A stretch of 18,861 nucleotides of DNA. Source: Chloroflexota bacterium (GTDB lineage Bacteria > Chloroflexota > Limnocylindria > QHBO01). The notes beneath the pieces were generated by a model. It was not told the origin of the DNA, made no database searches, and worked only from the letters and a program-made list of their open reading frames with translations. Position 1 is the stretch's first letter. Every line of letters begins with the position of its first letter. Shown piece by piece: positions 9,379 through 17,490 of the stretch. Location of the stretch: positions 1 through 18,861 of the forward strand of contig JAOUHE010000016.1 in assembly GCA_029865285.1 (NCBI GenBank), read 5' to 3'. The position numbers and the translations under genes were made by a program.

Positions 9379-9609
9379 TTATCGGTCCGAGCGAGAGCGC
9401 TTCATCGCGGCGGCGGTTCGCTTGGCCTTCACCACCTTCCGGCAGTCTGCGCAGACTCGCTGGATCGGCGACCTGCGCTCCACGACCTGATGGCACTGTA
9501 CACACTCGAGAAGCGCAACCTTCAACCATGCGCGGGAACGGACCAGACGGGGGAGGGAAATCTCGCTCGCAGTCTCGCCTCGGGAACGCAGTAAGTGGCC
9601 GGCTCCGGC
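9379..9609 (-). pseudogene. Zinc-ribbon gene, copy 2, without a usable start
   Basis: In this frame the sequence reads AGAGHLLRSRGETASEISLP, then RAWLKVALLECVQCHQVVERRSP, CADC and a basic tail ending KRSRSDR before TAA at 9379-9381. It matches the 5920-6225 protein closely, including both Cys pairs. The frame is open upstream to a TAG at 9739-9741 (reading ...APHDWLRR just before the conserved block) but contains no ATG, GTG or TTG. It is therefore a promoter-less or start-less relic, or it uses a rare CTG start. It faces into the island from the candidate right end. The upstream open part would overlap the start of the lipoprotein gene at 9730. Confidence 0.5.
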
Positions 9610-9611
9610 CC
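9560..9611 (+). repeat. Direct repeat, copy 2 (52 bp, pair with 6107-6158)
   Basis: This is the partner of the block at 6107-6158, in the same orientation about 3.45 kb away, with two visible mismatches. GCAGTAAGTG is at 9588-9597 and GGCTCCGG at 9601-9608. Right after the shared part this copy continues into CCGGAGCCA, absent from copy 1, which completes a palindrome and a match to the tRNA-Asn 3' end. Confidence 0.85.
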
Positions 9612-9621
9612 GCCGGAGCCA
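9601..9621. other. Candidate right attachment site: palindrome containing a copy of the tRNA-Asn 3' end
   Basis: Bases 9610-9621 (CCGCCGGAGCCA) repeat the last 12 bases of tRNA-Asn (3637-3648) in direct orientation. They also form the right arm of a palindrome whose left arm is GGCTCCGG at 9601-9608. An integrated element would be expected to carry a short copy of the target at its far end. The match is short and GC-rich, so chance cannot be excluded. Confidence 0.4.
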
Positions 9622-9729
9622 ATCGTGTGGCGCATTGAAGGTCTTCCGAGGCTTGCCAGGGCCCAGACCCCGGAGCTTTCTGAGCGGCCGCGTGGGAACC
9701 AGAAGAGGATGCGCGGCGTCCGAGGTAAC

Positions 9730-10401
9730 ATGAGACGTCTATCAGGCCGCTCCGCGGCCATCACCATCGTCGCGCTGATCCTGGTCCTTGCCGCGTGTGC
9801 CAGGTTGCCCGGTGCCTCCTCCGCACCGGTCACCGCGGACGCAGCCGCGCAGGCCGTCCTGGCGCAGCAGGCCCGCTTCACCGGAATCGAACCGGTCGAC
9901 CCGAACCTGATCGGGCAAGCATCGTGGTACGAGGTAGTCGAGGCCGGGACCGGCTGGGAGGTCACGGTCCGCATCGGCTGGGGCGACTGCCCGGCCGGGT
10001 GCATCAGCGAGCACCGCTGGACCTACGCGGTGAGCGTGGAGGGTTCAGTGACCCTCCTTCGCGAGGAAGGGGACGAACTCCTGGGCCCGACCGGGGTGCG
10101 GGGCTCGGTCAGCGCGGGGCCGACCTGCCCGGTCGTCACGGATCCGCCCGATCCGGCCTGTGCCGACCGACCGGTCGCCGGCGCCGTCCTGGTGATCACC
10201 GATCTTGACGATGTGGAGATCGCCCGCGTCACGTCCGGGGCAAACGGCGAGTTCTCGGTCGACCTACCGTCAGGCGCCTATCGGCTGGTTCCCCAGTCGG
10301 TCGACGGGCTGATGGGAACAGCTGCGCGGATGGACTTCGGCGTGGAGGCGGAAGGCCCGCCGACCGAACTGCTGGTCAGCTACGACACCGGGATTCGCTG
10401 A
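9730..10401 (+). CDS. Lipoprotein with a carboxypeptidase-regulatory-like beta-sandwich domain
   Basis: The frame is open from 9595, but the ATG at 9730 has GAGGT five bases upstream and gives a clean lipoprotein signal (MRRLSGRSAAITIVALILVL followed by AAC), so this start is preferred. The mature protein has about 200 residues. Its first part (ASWYEVVEAGTGWEVTVRIG, with a Cys pair in GDCPAGC) has no family I recognise. The second part, from about GVRGSVSAG to YRLVP, has the pattern of a carboxypeptidase regulatory-like/prealbumin fold (PVAGAVLVITD, then TSGANGEFSVDLPSGAYRL). It is likely anchored on the outer membrane face and may bind ligands or polymers. It stands just outside the candidate right end of the island. 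Confidence 0.82.
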   Translation: MRRLSGRSAAITIVALILVLAACARLPGASSAPVTADAAAQAVLAQQARFTGIEPVDPNLIGQASWYEVVEAGTGWEVTVRIGWGDCPAGCISEHRWTYAVSVEGSVTLLREEGDELLGPTGVRGSVSAGPTCPVVTDPPDPACADRPVAGAVLVITDLDDVEIARVTSGANGEFSVDLPSGAYRLVPQSVDGLMGTAARMDFGVEAEGPPTELLVSYDTGIR

Positions 10402-10550
10402 GGCGTCCGATCATCGGGGCCGACCCGTGGTCGGCGACTAACGAAACGACGACACGTGCGTTACTTCAGGTGAGCCGGGCGGTGTGTTAGCGGGGAGACT
10501 CGCTAGGGCAGCCACATTGCCCGGCACTTCCATGCCCGGACATCCCCCGG

Positions 10551-10567
10551 CCGCCGCTCAGCGGCGG
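10551..10567. terminator. Hairpin spanning the stop codon of the small membrane protein gene
   Basis: CCGCCGC at 10551-10557 pairs perfectly with GCGGCGG at 10561-10567, with only the stop codon in the loop. There is no T-run. Part of the symmetry comes from Arg codons, so a terminator role is uncertain. Confidence 0.3.
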
Positions 10568-10761
10568 GACTGCTCGAAGTCCGGGTCGACCGGGGCCGTC
10601 GGTCCCACGTTGTCGAGGGTCGGCAGCAGCACCCAGGTCATGACGCCCATGGCGCCGGCGAAGATCAGCAGCAGGACCGACCCGATCGGCTCCGCTGTGA
10701 GCAGGAAGTAGGAGATGCCCACGATCAGGATCAGGCCCGGGAAAGCCACGTACTTCAGCAT
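10558..10761 (-). CDS. Small two-helix membrane protein
   Basis: The 67-residue protein has hydrophobic segments at about 2-22 and 26-47, separated by a short turn with Glu and Pro, and a polar Pro/Asp-rich tail. No family is recognisable; size and shape resemble accessory subunits of respiratory complexes, but nothing nearby supports that. There is no ribosome site, and TAGAAT lies seven bases before the ATG (10769-10774, minus strand), which fits a leaderless transcript starting at the initiator codon. Confidence 0.65.
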   Translation of the reverse strand: MLKYVAFPGLILIVGISYFLLTAEPIGSVLLLIFAGAMGVMTWVLLPTLDNVGPTAPVDPDFEQSRR

Positions 10762-10837
10762 GGCCGCGATTCTACCCGAGCGGGCTGCTGATGCGTCATC
10801 GGCGCGCTCACCGTCAGACTATTGGGATATCTATGTA

Positions 10838-11386
10838 TCAGACGATCCATCCGCAGTCGGTCCGCGCCACGGACTGTCCTGCCGGCCGGGTGCCCGTCGC
10901 CGGCTCGTTCGAGCGGACGAGAGGCCCTGCGTTCACCGTGGCGCCGCTGTCCGCCAGGCTCGCGCGGCGGACCGCCGGATCGGTCACCGGTGCGCCCGCC
11001 TCGGCGAGGTCCGCGGGTGTGGAGCGCGCGCGGCTCGTCGGAGCGATCGTCGACCGGGCGATGATGACCGAGCCGTCGGGGTAGGGGAGCCACAGCCCGC
11101 GGAGCCGGGCGATGAAGTGCTCCGGCATGCCGGGCACCAACATGCCGACCTCGCCGCGTCCGCTGCGACGGTAGCCGGGTGCCCGCTCGTCGGCCCGGAC
11201 GCGATCGACGAAGGCCCGCGCCAGCAGCTCGGACACGGCCACCGACACCGCCTCGGGCGCATCGATGTCGAATCGGCCGCCGCGAAACGTAGCGCTGCCG
11301 ACGAGGTCCACCTCGCCGGCCCTGGTTCGCAGCAACTCGTAGGAAATCGTCTGGTCGGTGCTCGTTCGGGCGGTTCGCTCGTTCAC
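10838..11386 (-). CDS. Unknown 182-residue protein
   Basis: The frame is open further upstream, but the GTG at 11386 is the most sensible start: TATCCT sits six bases before it, again suggesting a leaderless mRNA. The product has no signal peptide or membrane helix. The first 120 residues look folded (ELLARAFVDRVRADER, then GEVGMLVPGMPEHFIARL and WLPYPDGSVIIARSTIAP), while the last 60 are low-complexity Ala/Arg/Thr-rich and probably disordered. No family is recognised. The upstream part of the open frame (11387-11857) overlaps the oppositely oriented 11491-11847 gene and is treated as non-coding. Confidence 0.6.
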   Translation of the reverse strand: MNERTARTSTDQTISYELLRTRAGEVDLVGSATFRGGRFDIDAPEAVSVAVSELLARAFVDRVRADERAPGYRRSGRGEVGMLVPGMPEHFIARLRGLWLPYPDGSVIIARSTIAPTSRARSTPADLAEAGAPVTDPAVRRASLADSGATVNAGPLVRSNEPATGTRPAGQSVARTDCGWIV

Positions 11387-11490
11387 GGCCGGAGGATAGC
11401 CGATGGACTGGCGTGGTCGAGGCCGATCGGTGCGTTCCGGGCGGCCTCGCTTCGCTAGAATCGCCCGGCAGGCATCAACTGGAGAATCGA

Positions 11491-11847
11491 GTGAGCGAGA
11501 CTGACGAGCAGAGCTACCGGAAGATGGTGGCAACCCAGACCGATGAGCAGATCGACGTTTGGGCGGCCGACCTGTTTGTCGACTTCGCCAAGCGGATGGG
11601 AGTCGGGACGGCGATTGCGGCGTTCTGCGAGACCGCCGGACTGGACGCGCGTGGCTTCCAGCGCGTCTTTCTGATCGGCGGGGGACCGGACCACGTGGTG
11701 GGCATCGATACTGCCGGCGCACTGGCGGCTCCGATATTCGAGCTACCGCGCACAATCGTCGGACTGCGCCGGACTGATCCCGAGGCCGGGTCAAAGCTGA
11801 TCGACTTCCTGGTCGCTCAGCGCGAGGTGATGAGCTACACCCCCTGA
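11491..11847 (+). CDS. Unknown 118-residue soluble protein
   Basis: The GTG at 11491 follows GGAGA by six bases, and a TAGAAT -10 element at 11456-11461 lies about 30 nt upstream, so the start is well supported. The protein is acidic and helix-rich at first (QIDVWAADLFVDFAKRMG, then AAFCETAGLDARGFQRVF). It then reads IGGGPDHVVGIDTAG, a glycine-rich turn that is not a standard nucleotide-binding motif. No family is recognised. It converges on parB with a hairpin between them. Confidence 0.7.
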   Translation: MSETDEQSYRKMVATQTDEQIDVWAADLFVDFAKRMGVGTAIAAFCETAGLDARGFQRVFLIGGGPDHVVGIDTAGALAAPIFELPRTIVGLRRTDPEAGSKLIDFLVAQREVMSYTP

Positions 11848-11860
11848 GCCGCGCCACTCC

Positions 11861-11881
11861 GGCCGGTCGAACGTACCGGCC
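11861..11881. terminator. Bidirectional terminator hairpin between convergent genes
   Basis: GGCCGGT at 11861-11867 pairs perfectly with ACCGGCC at 11875-11881 around a 7-nt loop. It lies in the 49-nt gap between the stop codons of the unknown plus-strand gene and parB, where termination from both sides is needed. No T-tract is present. Confidence 0.55.
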
Positions 11882-11896
11882 CCAGGGACTCGCCGC

Positions 11897-12865
11897 CTAT
11901 GCCTCGCGGGTCACCCGAATGATGGCGATTGCGTTCTCGAGCTTGAGCTTGGTGATCGTCAGGGTCCGCGCGAGGTTGTCTCGGTTGGTCTCGGGGATCT
12001 CTTCGAGCAGGTCCCGGTGACCGAGCAGTTCCACCAGCTCGTCGATCGCCTCGGCCAGCTTCGCCCGGTTATTCACCAGGGCGTCGTCGGTGGCCCGCAC
12101 GGCAGCGACCTGCCCCGCCACGGTGCGGGCTCGTCGCTTGGGGCCGGTCGGCTCGGGGAGATCGTCACCTGCACCACCGGTGATTCGACGCAGCTTGGCA
12201 AGCGTGAGCTCGCCGGCGGCGACCTTCTTGGCGAGGCGCCGGCGGGTCCGTTCGTCGCCGATCTTCATCAGCTCGTACGCGTGGCTGATCGTGTCTTTGC
12301 GCACGGACACGAGCTCGCGGATCTCAGCGGGCGCCTCCGCCAGGCGGATCCGGTTTTCCACGTAGCCCTTGTCCTTGCCGATCTTCTGGGCGAGTTGACG
12401 AACCGAGTAGCCGAGGTCGGTCATCTTTCGGAACATGGCCGCCTCCTCGAGGGGGGAGACGTCCTCGCGCTGCAGGTTCTCGATGATCGAGACCTCCAGG
12501 GCGGTCTCGTCGTCGAACTCGACCACGATCGCGGGGATCGACTCGCGCTGCGCCATCCGCGACGCCCGCCATCGGCGCTCCCCGGCGATCAGTTCGTACT
12601 GACTGCCAACGGGGCGGACCAGGATCGGCTGTAGGACGCCATGTTCGCGGATTGAATCGGCCAGTTCGGTGAGCGAGTCCTCTTCGTACGAGAGGCGCGG
12701 CTGCGCCGGGTTGGGGAGGATCCGCTCGACCGGCACTTCGCGAATCTGTGCACGCGTGGCCCGGGACTCGATCAGCGAGACGATTCCCGGGGCAAGGTCG
12801 GTCGCCTGCGCCTCGTCGAAGAGGCGATGGATGTTCTGGCTGAAGGCCGGCCGTTTGCTAGCCAA
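11897..12865 (-). CDS. parB: Chromosome-partitioning protein ParB
   Basis: The 322-residue ParB/Spo0J-family CTP-dependent DNA clamp loads at parS sites and recruits ParA and SMC. Visible regions are the N-terminal CTP-binding module with boxes I and II (ELADSIREHGVLQPILVR at 67-84, GERRWRA at 95-101), the helix-turn-helix DNA reader (SVRQLAQKIGKDKGYVENRIRL, about 154-175), and a C-terminal dimerisation part. The recognition helix reads KDKGYVENRIRL rather than the KSRxHVANxLRLL seen in many chromosomal ParBs, so site preference may differ. The TTG at 12865 overlaps the last codons of parA and has GAGGTGG at good distance; an earlier in-frame TTG (12886) lacks one. No canonical parS (TGTTTCACGTGAAACA) is seen in the window. 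Confidence 0.95.
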   Translation of the reverse strand: MASKRPAFSQNIHRLFDEAQATDLAPGIVSLIESRATRAQIREVPVERILPNPAQPRLSYEEDSLTELADSIREHGVLQPILVRPVGSQYELIAGERRWRASRMAQRESIPAIVVEFDDETALEVSIIENLQREDVSPLEEAAMFRKMTDLGYSVRQLAQKIGKDKGYVENRIRLAEAPAEIRELVSVRKDTISHAYELMKIGDERTRRRLAKKVAAGELTLAKLRRITGGAGDDLPEPTGPKRRARTVAGQVAAVRATDDALVNNRAKLAEAIDELVELLGHRDLLEEIPETNRDNLARTLTITKLKLENAIAIIRVTREA

Positions 12866-13625
12866 GTTCGACCACCTCTCGCGCAAAGTCGCGGAACGCG
12901 CGTGCCGCCGATGAGTTGGTCGCGTACTCGGTCACCGGCTTGCCGGTCAGCGGCGCTTCGCCGAGTTTCACCGTCTGCTTGATCATGGTGTTGAAGACCC
13001 GATGGTCGCCGAGCTCGCGCAGGTTCTGCAGCATCTCTCGCGCCAACACCGTGCGACCGTCGTAGAAGGTCGCCAACAGACCGAGAATCTCCAGGTCGTG
13101 ATTGAGTTTGATCTTGATGGTGTTGATCACCTTGATCAGCGCGGTCAGGCCCTTGATGGCGTAGTACTGGGTCTGCACCGGGATGATCACCCGTGAACTG
13201 GCGACCAGCGAGTTGATGGTCAACAGGCCGAGGGTCGGCGGGCAGTCGATGATGATCACGTCGTACTGCCGATCCGCCCAATCGGCAAGGGCGTCGCGGA
13301 GCACCATCTCGCGCCCGATGGCGGTGAACAGCTCGACCTCGGTCGACGCCAGTTCGAGCGTGCTGGGCGCGACCGACAGACCAGGCATGCCCGTCTGTCG
13401 AATGATCTCGCCGAGCGGCACGCGATCATCGGAGAGGACATCGGCCATCGACTGCCGCACGTCAGAGAGACTGATGCCGAGCCCCACCGTCAGATTCGCC
13501 TGCGGGTCCATGTCGATGCAGAGAACCCGATAGCCCAACTCGGCGAGGGCGCCGCCAAGGTTGATGGAGGCGGTCGTCTTTCCGACGCCACCCTTCTGGT
13601 TTGCGATGGAAATCACTTTGGTCAA
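12858..13625 (-). CDS. parA: Chromosome-partitioning ATPase ParA (Soj)
   Basis: The 255-residue ParA-type ATPase forms ATP-dependent dimers on the nucoleoid and moves ParB-parS complexes. It carries the deviant Walker A KGGVGKTT at 11-18 with signature Lys11, Walker A' with Asp40 (CIDMDPQANLT), and the Walker B-like IIIDCPPTLG with Asp127. There is no N-terminal helix-turn-helix, which is typical of chromosomal Soj rather than plasmid P1-type ParA. The TTG start is preceded by AAGGTG five bases upstream; an ATG just before it is out of frame and closes at once. It is the first gene of the parAB operon and overlaps parB by 8 nt. The upstream region holds a perfect DnaA box and a 16-bp palindrome. 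Confidence 0.96.
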   Translation of the reverse strand: MTKVISIANQKGGVGKTTASINLGGALAELGYRVLCIDMDPQANLTVGLGISLSDVRQSMADVLSDDRVPLGEIIRQTGMPGLSVAPSTLELASTEVELFTAIGREMVLRDALADWADRQYDVIIIDCPPTLGLLTINSLVASSRVIIPVQTQYYAIKGLTALIKVINTIKIKLNHDLEILGLLATFYDGRTVLAREMLQNLRELGDHRVFNTMIKQTVKLGEAPLTGKPVTEYATNSSAARAFRDFAREVVELG

Positions 13626-13717
13626 AACATCACCTTGCAGCGCGGTGGGAGGGGATCATGTCGCGTGCAGCGACGGATTCCGATGATAGCCGCGCGAATG
13701 GTGATCGGTCACGCGAC

Positions 13718-13726
13718 TTATCCACA
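13718..13726 (+). promoter_or_regulatory. Perfect DnaA box upstream of parA
   Basis: TTATCCACA matches the consensus DnaA box exactly. It lies 93 nt upstream of the parA start in a 170-nt gap between divergent transcription units. I see only this single box, so it is more likely a DnaA regulatory site than a replication origin. Confidence 0.6.
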
Positions 13727-13744
13727 AGGTGACCAGATGTCGAT

Positions 13745-13760
13745 GTCTTTGTGCAAAGAC
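13745..13760. promoter_or_regulatory. Perfect 16-bp palindrome between parA and the carboxylase operon
   Basis: GTCTTTG and CAAAGAC form perfect 7-bp arms around TG. It lies seven bases before the -10 element TATACT (13768-13773) of the plus-strand operon, so a protein bound here would cover the -35 region. A 14/16 match is at 15451-15466, and a 13/16 match within parB at 12293-12308. It could be an operator for the carboxylase operon or a non-standard parS. Confidence 0.55.
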
Positions 13761-13767
13761 GACCCTC

Positions 13768-13773
13768 TATACT
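13768..13773 (+). promoter_or_regulatory. -10 element for the tRNA-CAU/carboxylase transcript
   Basis: TATACT differs from the TATAAT consensus at one position and lies 22 nt before the tRNA 5' end. No good -35 hexamer is present at 16-18 nt; that position is occupied by the palindrome at 13745-13760, which suggests a regulated promoter. Confidence 0.5.
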
Positions 13774-13795
13774 CGGACTTGTCCACCATCCCCCC

Positions 13796-13868
13796 GGGCC
13801 CATAGCTCAGTGGTGAGAGCATCCGGCTCATAACCGGCTGGTCGCAGGTTCGATCCCTGCTGGGCCCA
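13796..13868 (+). tRNA. tRNA with CAU anticodon (elongator Met, or Ile2 if lysidine-modified)
   Basis: The acceptor stem GGGCCCA pairs fully with TGGGCCC (13861-13867). The D stem is GCTC/GAGC, the anticodon loop CTCATAA, the T arm GCAGG-TTCGATC-CCTGC, and the discriminator A13868. CCA is not encoded (the sequence continues CA, then AAC). The anticodon stem TCCGG/CCGGC leaves its outermost pair mismatched (T-C). A paired G1-C72 and the absence of the GGG/CCC anticodon stem exclude the initiator. Sequence alone does not decide between Met and Ile2. It lies 22 nt before the carboxylase start and probably shares its transcript. Confidence 0.9.
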
Positions 13869-13890
13869 CAAACTGCTCGGAGGACGCCGC

Positions 13891-15421
<1,531 letters not shown>

Positions 15422-15441
<20 letters not shown>

Positions 15442-16990
15442 GCCGACGCTGTCTGTGCGCAAAGACAGCTCCCCGCGGCGGCCGCCTTTCCGCCGTCTGC
15501 TCATCGCCAACCGCGGCGAGATTGCGGTGCGGATTGCCCGGGCTTGCCGCGAGTTGGGGGTCGAGTCCGTGGCTGTCTACTCCGACGCCGATACCGATGC
15601 GATGCATGTCGAGGCGGCAGACATGTCGGTGGGGATTGGCCCGCGAGCCGCGTCCGACTCCTATCTGAACATCCCCGCCATCACCGCGGCCGCACGACAG
15701 GTCGGGGCGGACGCGGTTCACCCCGGGTACGGATTCCTGTCGGAGAACGCCGGCTTCGCCCGGGCAGTCGAAGAGGCCGGGCTGGCCTGGATCGGCCCGC
15801 CGCCGGCGACCCAGGAGGCGCTCGGCAACAAGTTGGCAGCGCGCCGTTCGGTAACCGCGGCCGGCGTGCCGGTGGTGCCGGGGCTGCTGGTATCGCTTGA
15901 AGACGATGAGCCGCCTGACCTGGCCGACGTTGGCTATCCGGCGATGCTCAAGGCGGCGGCCGGCGGTGGCGGCCGCGGAATGCGCCGGATCAACCGTGCC
16001 GAGGATCTGCCTGCCGCCGTTGAGTCGGCCAGGCGGGAGGCCCTTGCGGCGTTCGGTGATGGGACCCTGTACCTCGAGCGGCTGATCAGCCCGGCTCGGC
16101 ACATCGAGGTCCAGCTGCTGGGGGATCGAAACGGGGGCCTTGCCGTCCTCGGCGAGCGCGACTGCAGCGTTCAACGGCGTCACCAGAAACTGGTCGAGGA
16201 GACTCCCTCCCCTGCGGTCACGGCGGAGGTGCGGCGAGCCCTCTTCGACAGTGCGCGACGGGTGGCCGCGACGGTGGAGTTTCACAACGCCGCCACCGTC
16301 GAGTTCCTCCTCGATGGGGAGGGGAATCACTACTTCCTGGAGATGAACACGCGGCTGCAGGTCGAACACGGCATCACGGAGCTGGTGACGGGGATCGACA
16401 TCGTTGCCTGGCAGATCCGCATCGCCGCAGGGGAGTCGCTCCCGCCCGAGCTGCTGGACCCGGAGCCGCGGGGCCACGCCGTCGAGGTCCGCGTGTACGC
16501 GGAAGATCCGTACGCCGGCTTTCGCCCGGTGGCCGGAGCGGTCACAGCCTGGCGGCTGCCGGCCGGCCCTGGCGTGCGAATCGATCACGCCGTCATCCCC
16601 GGGGCCGAGCTCGCCCCGGAGTACGACCCGCTGCTCGCCAAGGTCATGGTTCACGCCGCAGATCGGCCCGCGGCGCTCGCTCGTCTTCGCCGCGCCCTCG
16701 ATGAGATGGTGGTCGGGGGGCTACAGACCGACCTGGGGTTCCACCGGTGGCTGGTGGAGGAGCCGGGCTTCGCCGGAGGCGACTATCACACCGGACTGAT
16801 CCCGGAGCGCTGGGGTGACGCGGGACCGCTGCTCGACGCCACCGACGCGTCGCTCGCCGCCCTGCTCGCGACTCGTGCTCGAGAAACGACCTCGGCGGCA
16901 GGCGCCCCGGGCGCTACCCCGCAGGCCGGGATCCCGGGCAAGCCGGACCGCAGCTGGGCTCGCCAGGCGCGGTCAGAGGCGCTCCGATGA
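15422..16990 (+). CDS. Biotin carboxylase subunit of acyl-CoA carboxylase
   Basis: The ATP-grasp enzyme carboxylates biotin with bicarbonate and ATP. From the ATG at 15422 it has 522 residues: a pre-ATP-grasp domain (LLIANRGEIAVRIARACRELG), the ATP-binding glycine loop AAAGGGGRGMR at 178-188, RHQKLVEETPSP, and the active-site stretch EMNTRLQVEHGITELVTG at 307-324 with Arg311. The biotin carboxylase C domain follows (VEVRVYAEDPYAGFRP). The last ~40 residues are Ala/Gly/Pro-rich. Unlike fused actinobacterial alpha subunits, it has no biotin domain. The ATG overlaps pccB by 20 nt and lacks a strong ribosome site; GTG at 15455 is the alternative start. It overlaps the carrier gene by ATGA. Confidence 0.94.
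15448..15469 (+). repeat. Hairpin at the biotin carboxylase start, containing a second copy of the 16-bp palindrome
   Basis: GCTGTCT (15448-15454) pairs with AGACAGC (15463-15469) across an 8-nt loop. Inside it, GTCTGTGCGCAAAGAC (15451-15466) matches the 13745-13760 palindrome at 14 of 16 positions. The hairpin includes the alternative GTG start at 15455, so it could affect initiation or binding of a regulator. It is also coding sequence if the ATG at 15422 is used. Confidence 0.45.
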
Positions 16991-17454
16991 CAGCGGGACT
17001 CGAGGCGCGCGTCGCCGGCGACATTGTCGAGCCGGCCGAGGATTGGCGGATCACCTTCATCGACGTCGACCGACGGATTGCGCGTCTGTCGGACGGGACC
17101 CGATCTCTCCTGGCGGCGGTCGAAGGGGCGGGCGACGACTGGGTCGTCACCCTCCGCGGCCGACGCATCCGGGTGACGGTGCGGACCTGGCGCGAGAGGG
17201 TGCTTGCCGAGGCGGAGTCTGCGGCGACCGGGTCACGCGGACCGATCGAGATCAGGGCGACGCTGCCCGGTCTCGTCGTTTCGCTCTCCTGCGAGGAGGG
17301 GTCGGAGGTGGCCGAAGGCGATCCGCTGCTGACGCTCGAGGCGATGAAGATGCAGAACGAGGTCCGTGCCCCACGAGCTGGCCGCGTGACGCATCGGGCA
17401 GTCAGTCCGGGCGAAACGGTAGCGAGGGGAGCCCTGCTGCTGCGCCTGGAGTAG
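16987..17454 (+). CDS. Biotin carboxyl carrier protein of acyl-CoA carboxylase
   Basis: The 155-residue carrier swings biotin between the biotin carboxylase and the carboxyltransferase. The C-terminal biotinyl domain is complete, with EAMKMQN around the biotin-accepting Lys121, flanked by ATLPGLVVSL and RVTHRAVSPGETV. Residues about 15-70 (WRITFIDVDRRIARL, then DWVVTLRGRRIRVTV) look like the BT-type docking domain that in fused alpha subunits lies between biotin carboxylase and biotin domains. The gene pair therefore resembles one alpha subunit split between the two domains. Its ATG overlaps the previous stop (ATGA), giving translational coupling. A biotin protein ligase is needed but not seen here. 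Confidence 0.95.
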   Translation: MTAGLEARVAGDIVEPAEDWRITFIDVDRRIARLSDGTRSLLAAVEGAGDDWVVTLRGRRIRVTVRTWRERVLAEAESAATGSRGPIEIRATLPGLVVSLSCEEGSEVAEGDPLLTLEAMKMQNEVRAPRAGRVTHRAVSPGETVARGALLLRLE

Positions 17455-17476
17455 GGAGTCCGCCCCGGGCCGCCGG

Positions 17477-17482
17477 TACAAT
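17477..17482 (+). promoter_or_regulatory. -10-like element just before the mutase gene
   Basis: TACAAT ends eight bases before the mutase ATG, which itself has no ribosome site. A transcript starting at the usual distance would begin at or next to the ATG, so the mutase may have its own leaderless promoter in addition to read-through from the carboxylase genes. No clear -35 is visible. Confidence 0.4.
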
Positions 17483-17490
17483 CGGGTCCC

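Noticed and set aside
11684..11702. CACGTG-centred sequence (GACCACGTGGTG) as a possible parS.
   Set aside because: The flanks do not match TGTTTCACGTGAAACA, and the bases encode DHVVG in a gene.
11387..11857. N-terminal extension of the 10838-11386 frame up to an ATG at 11857.
   Set aside because: It runs antisense through the better supported 11491-11847 gene and has Arg/Ser/Pro-rich shadow composition.
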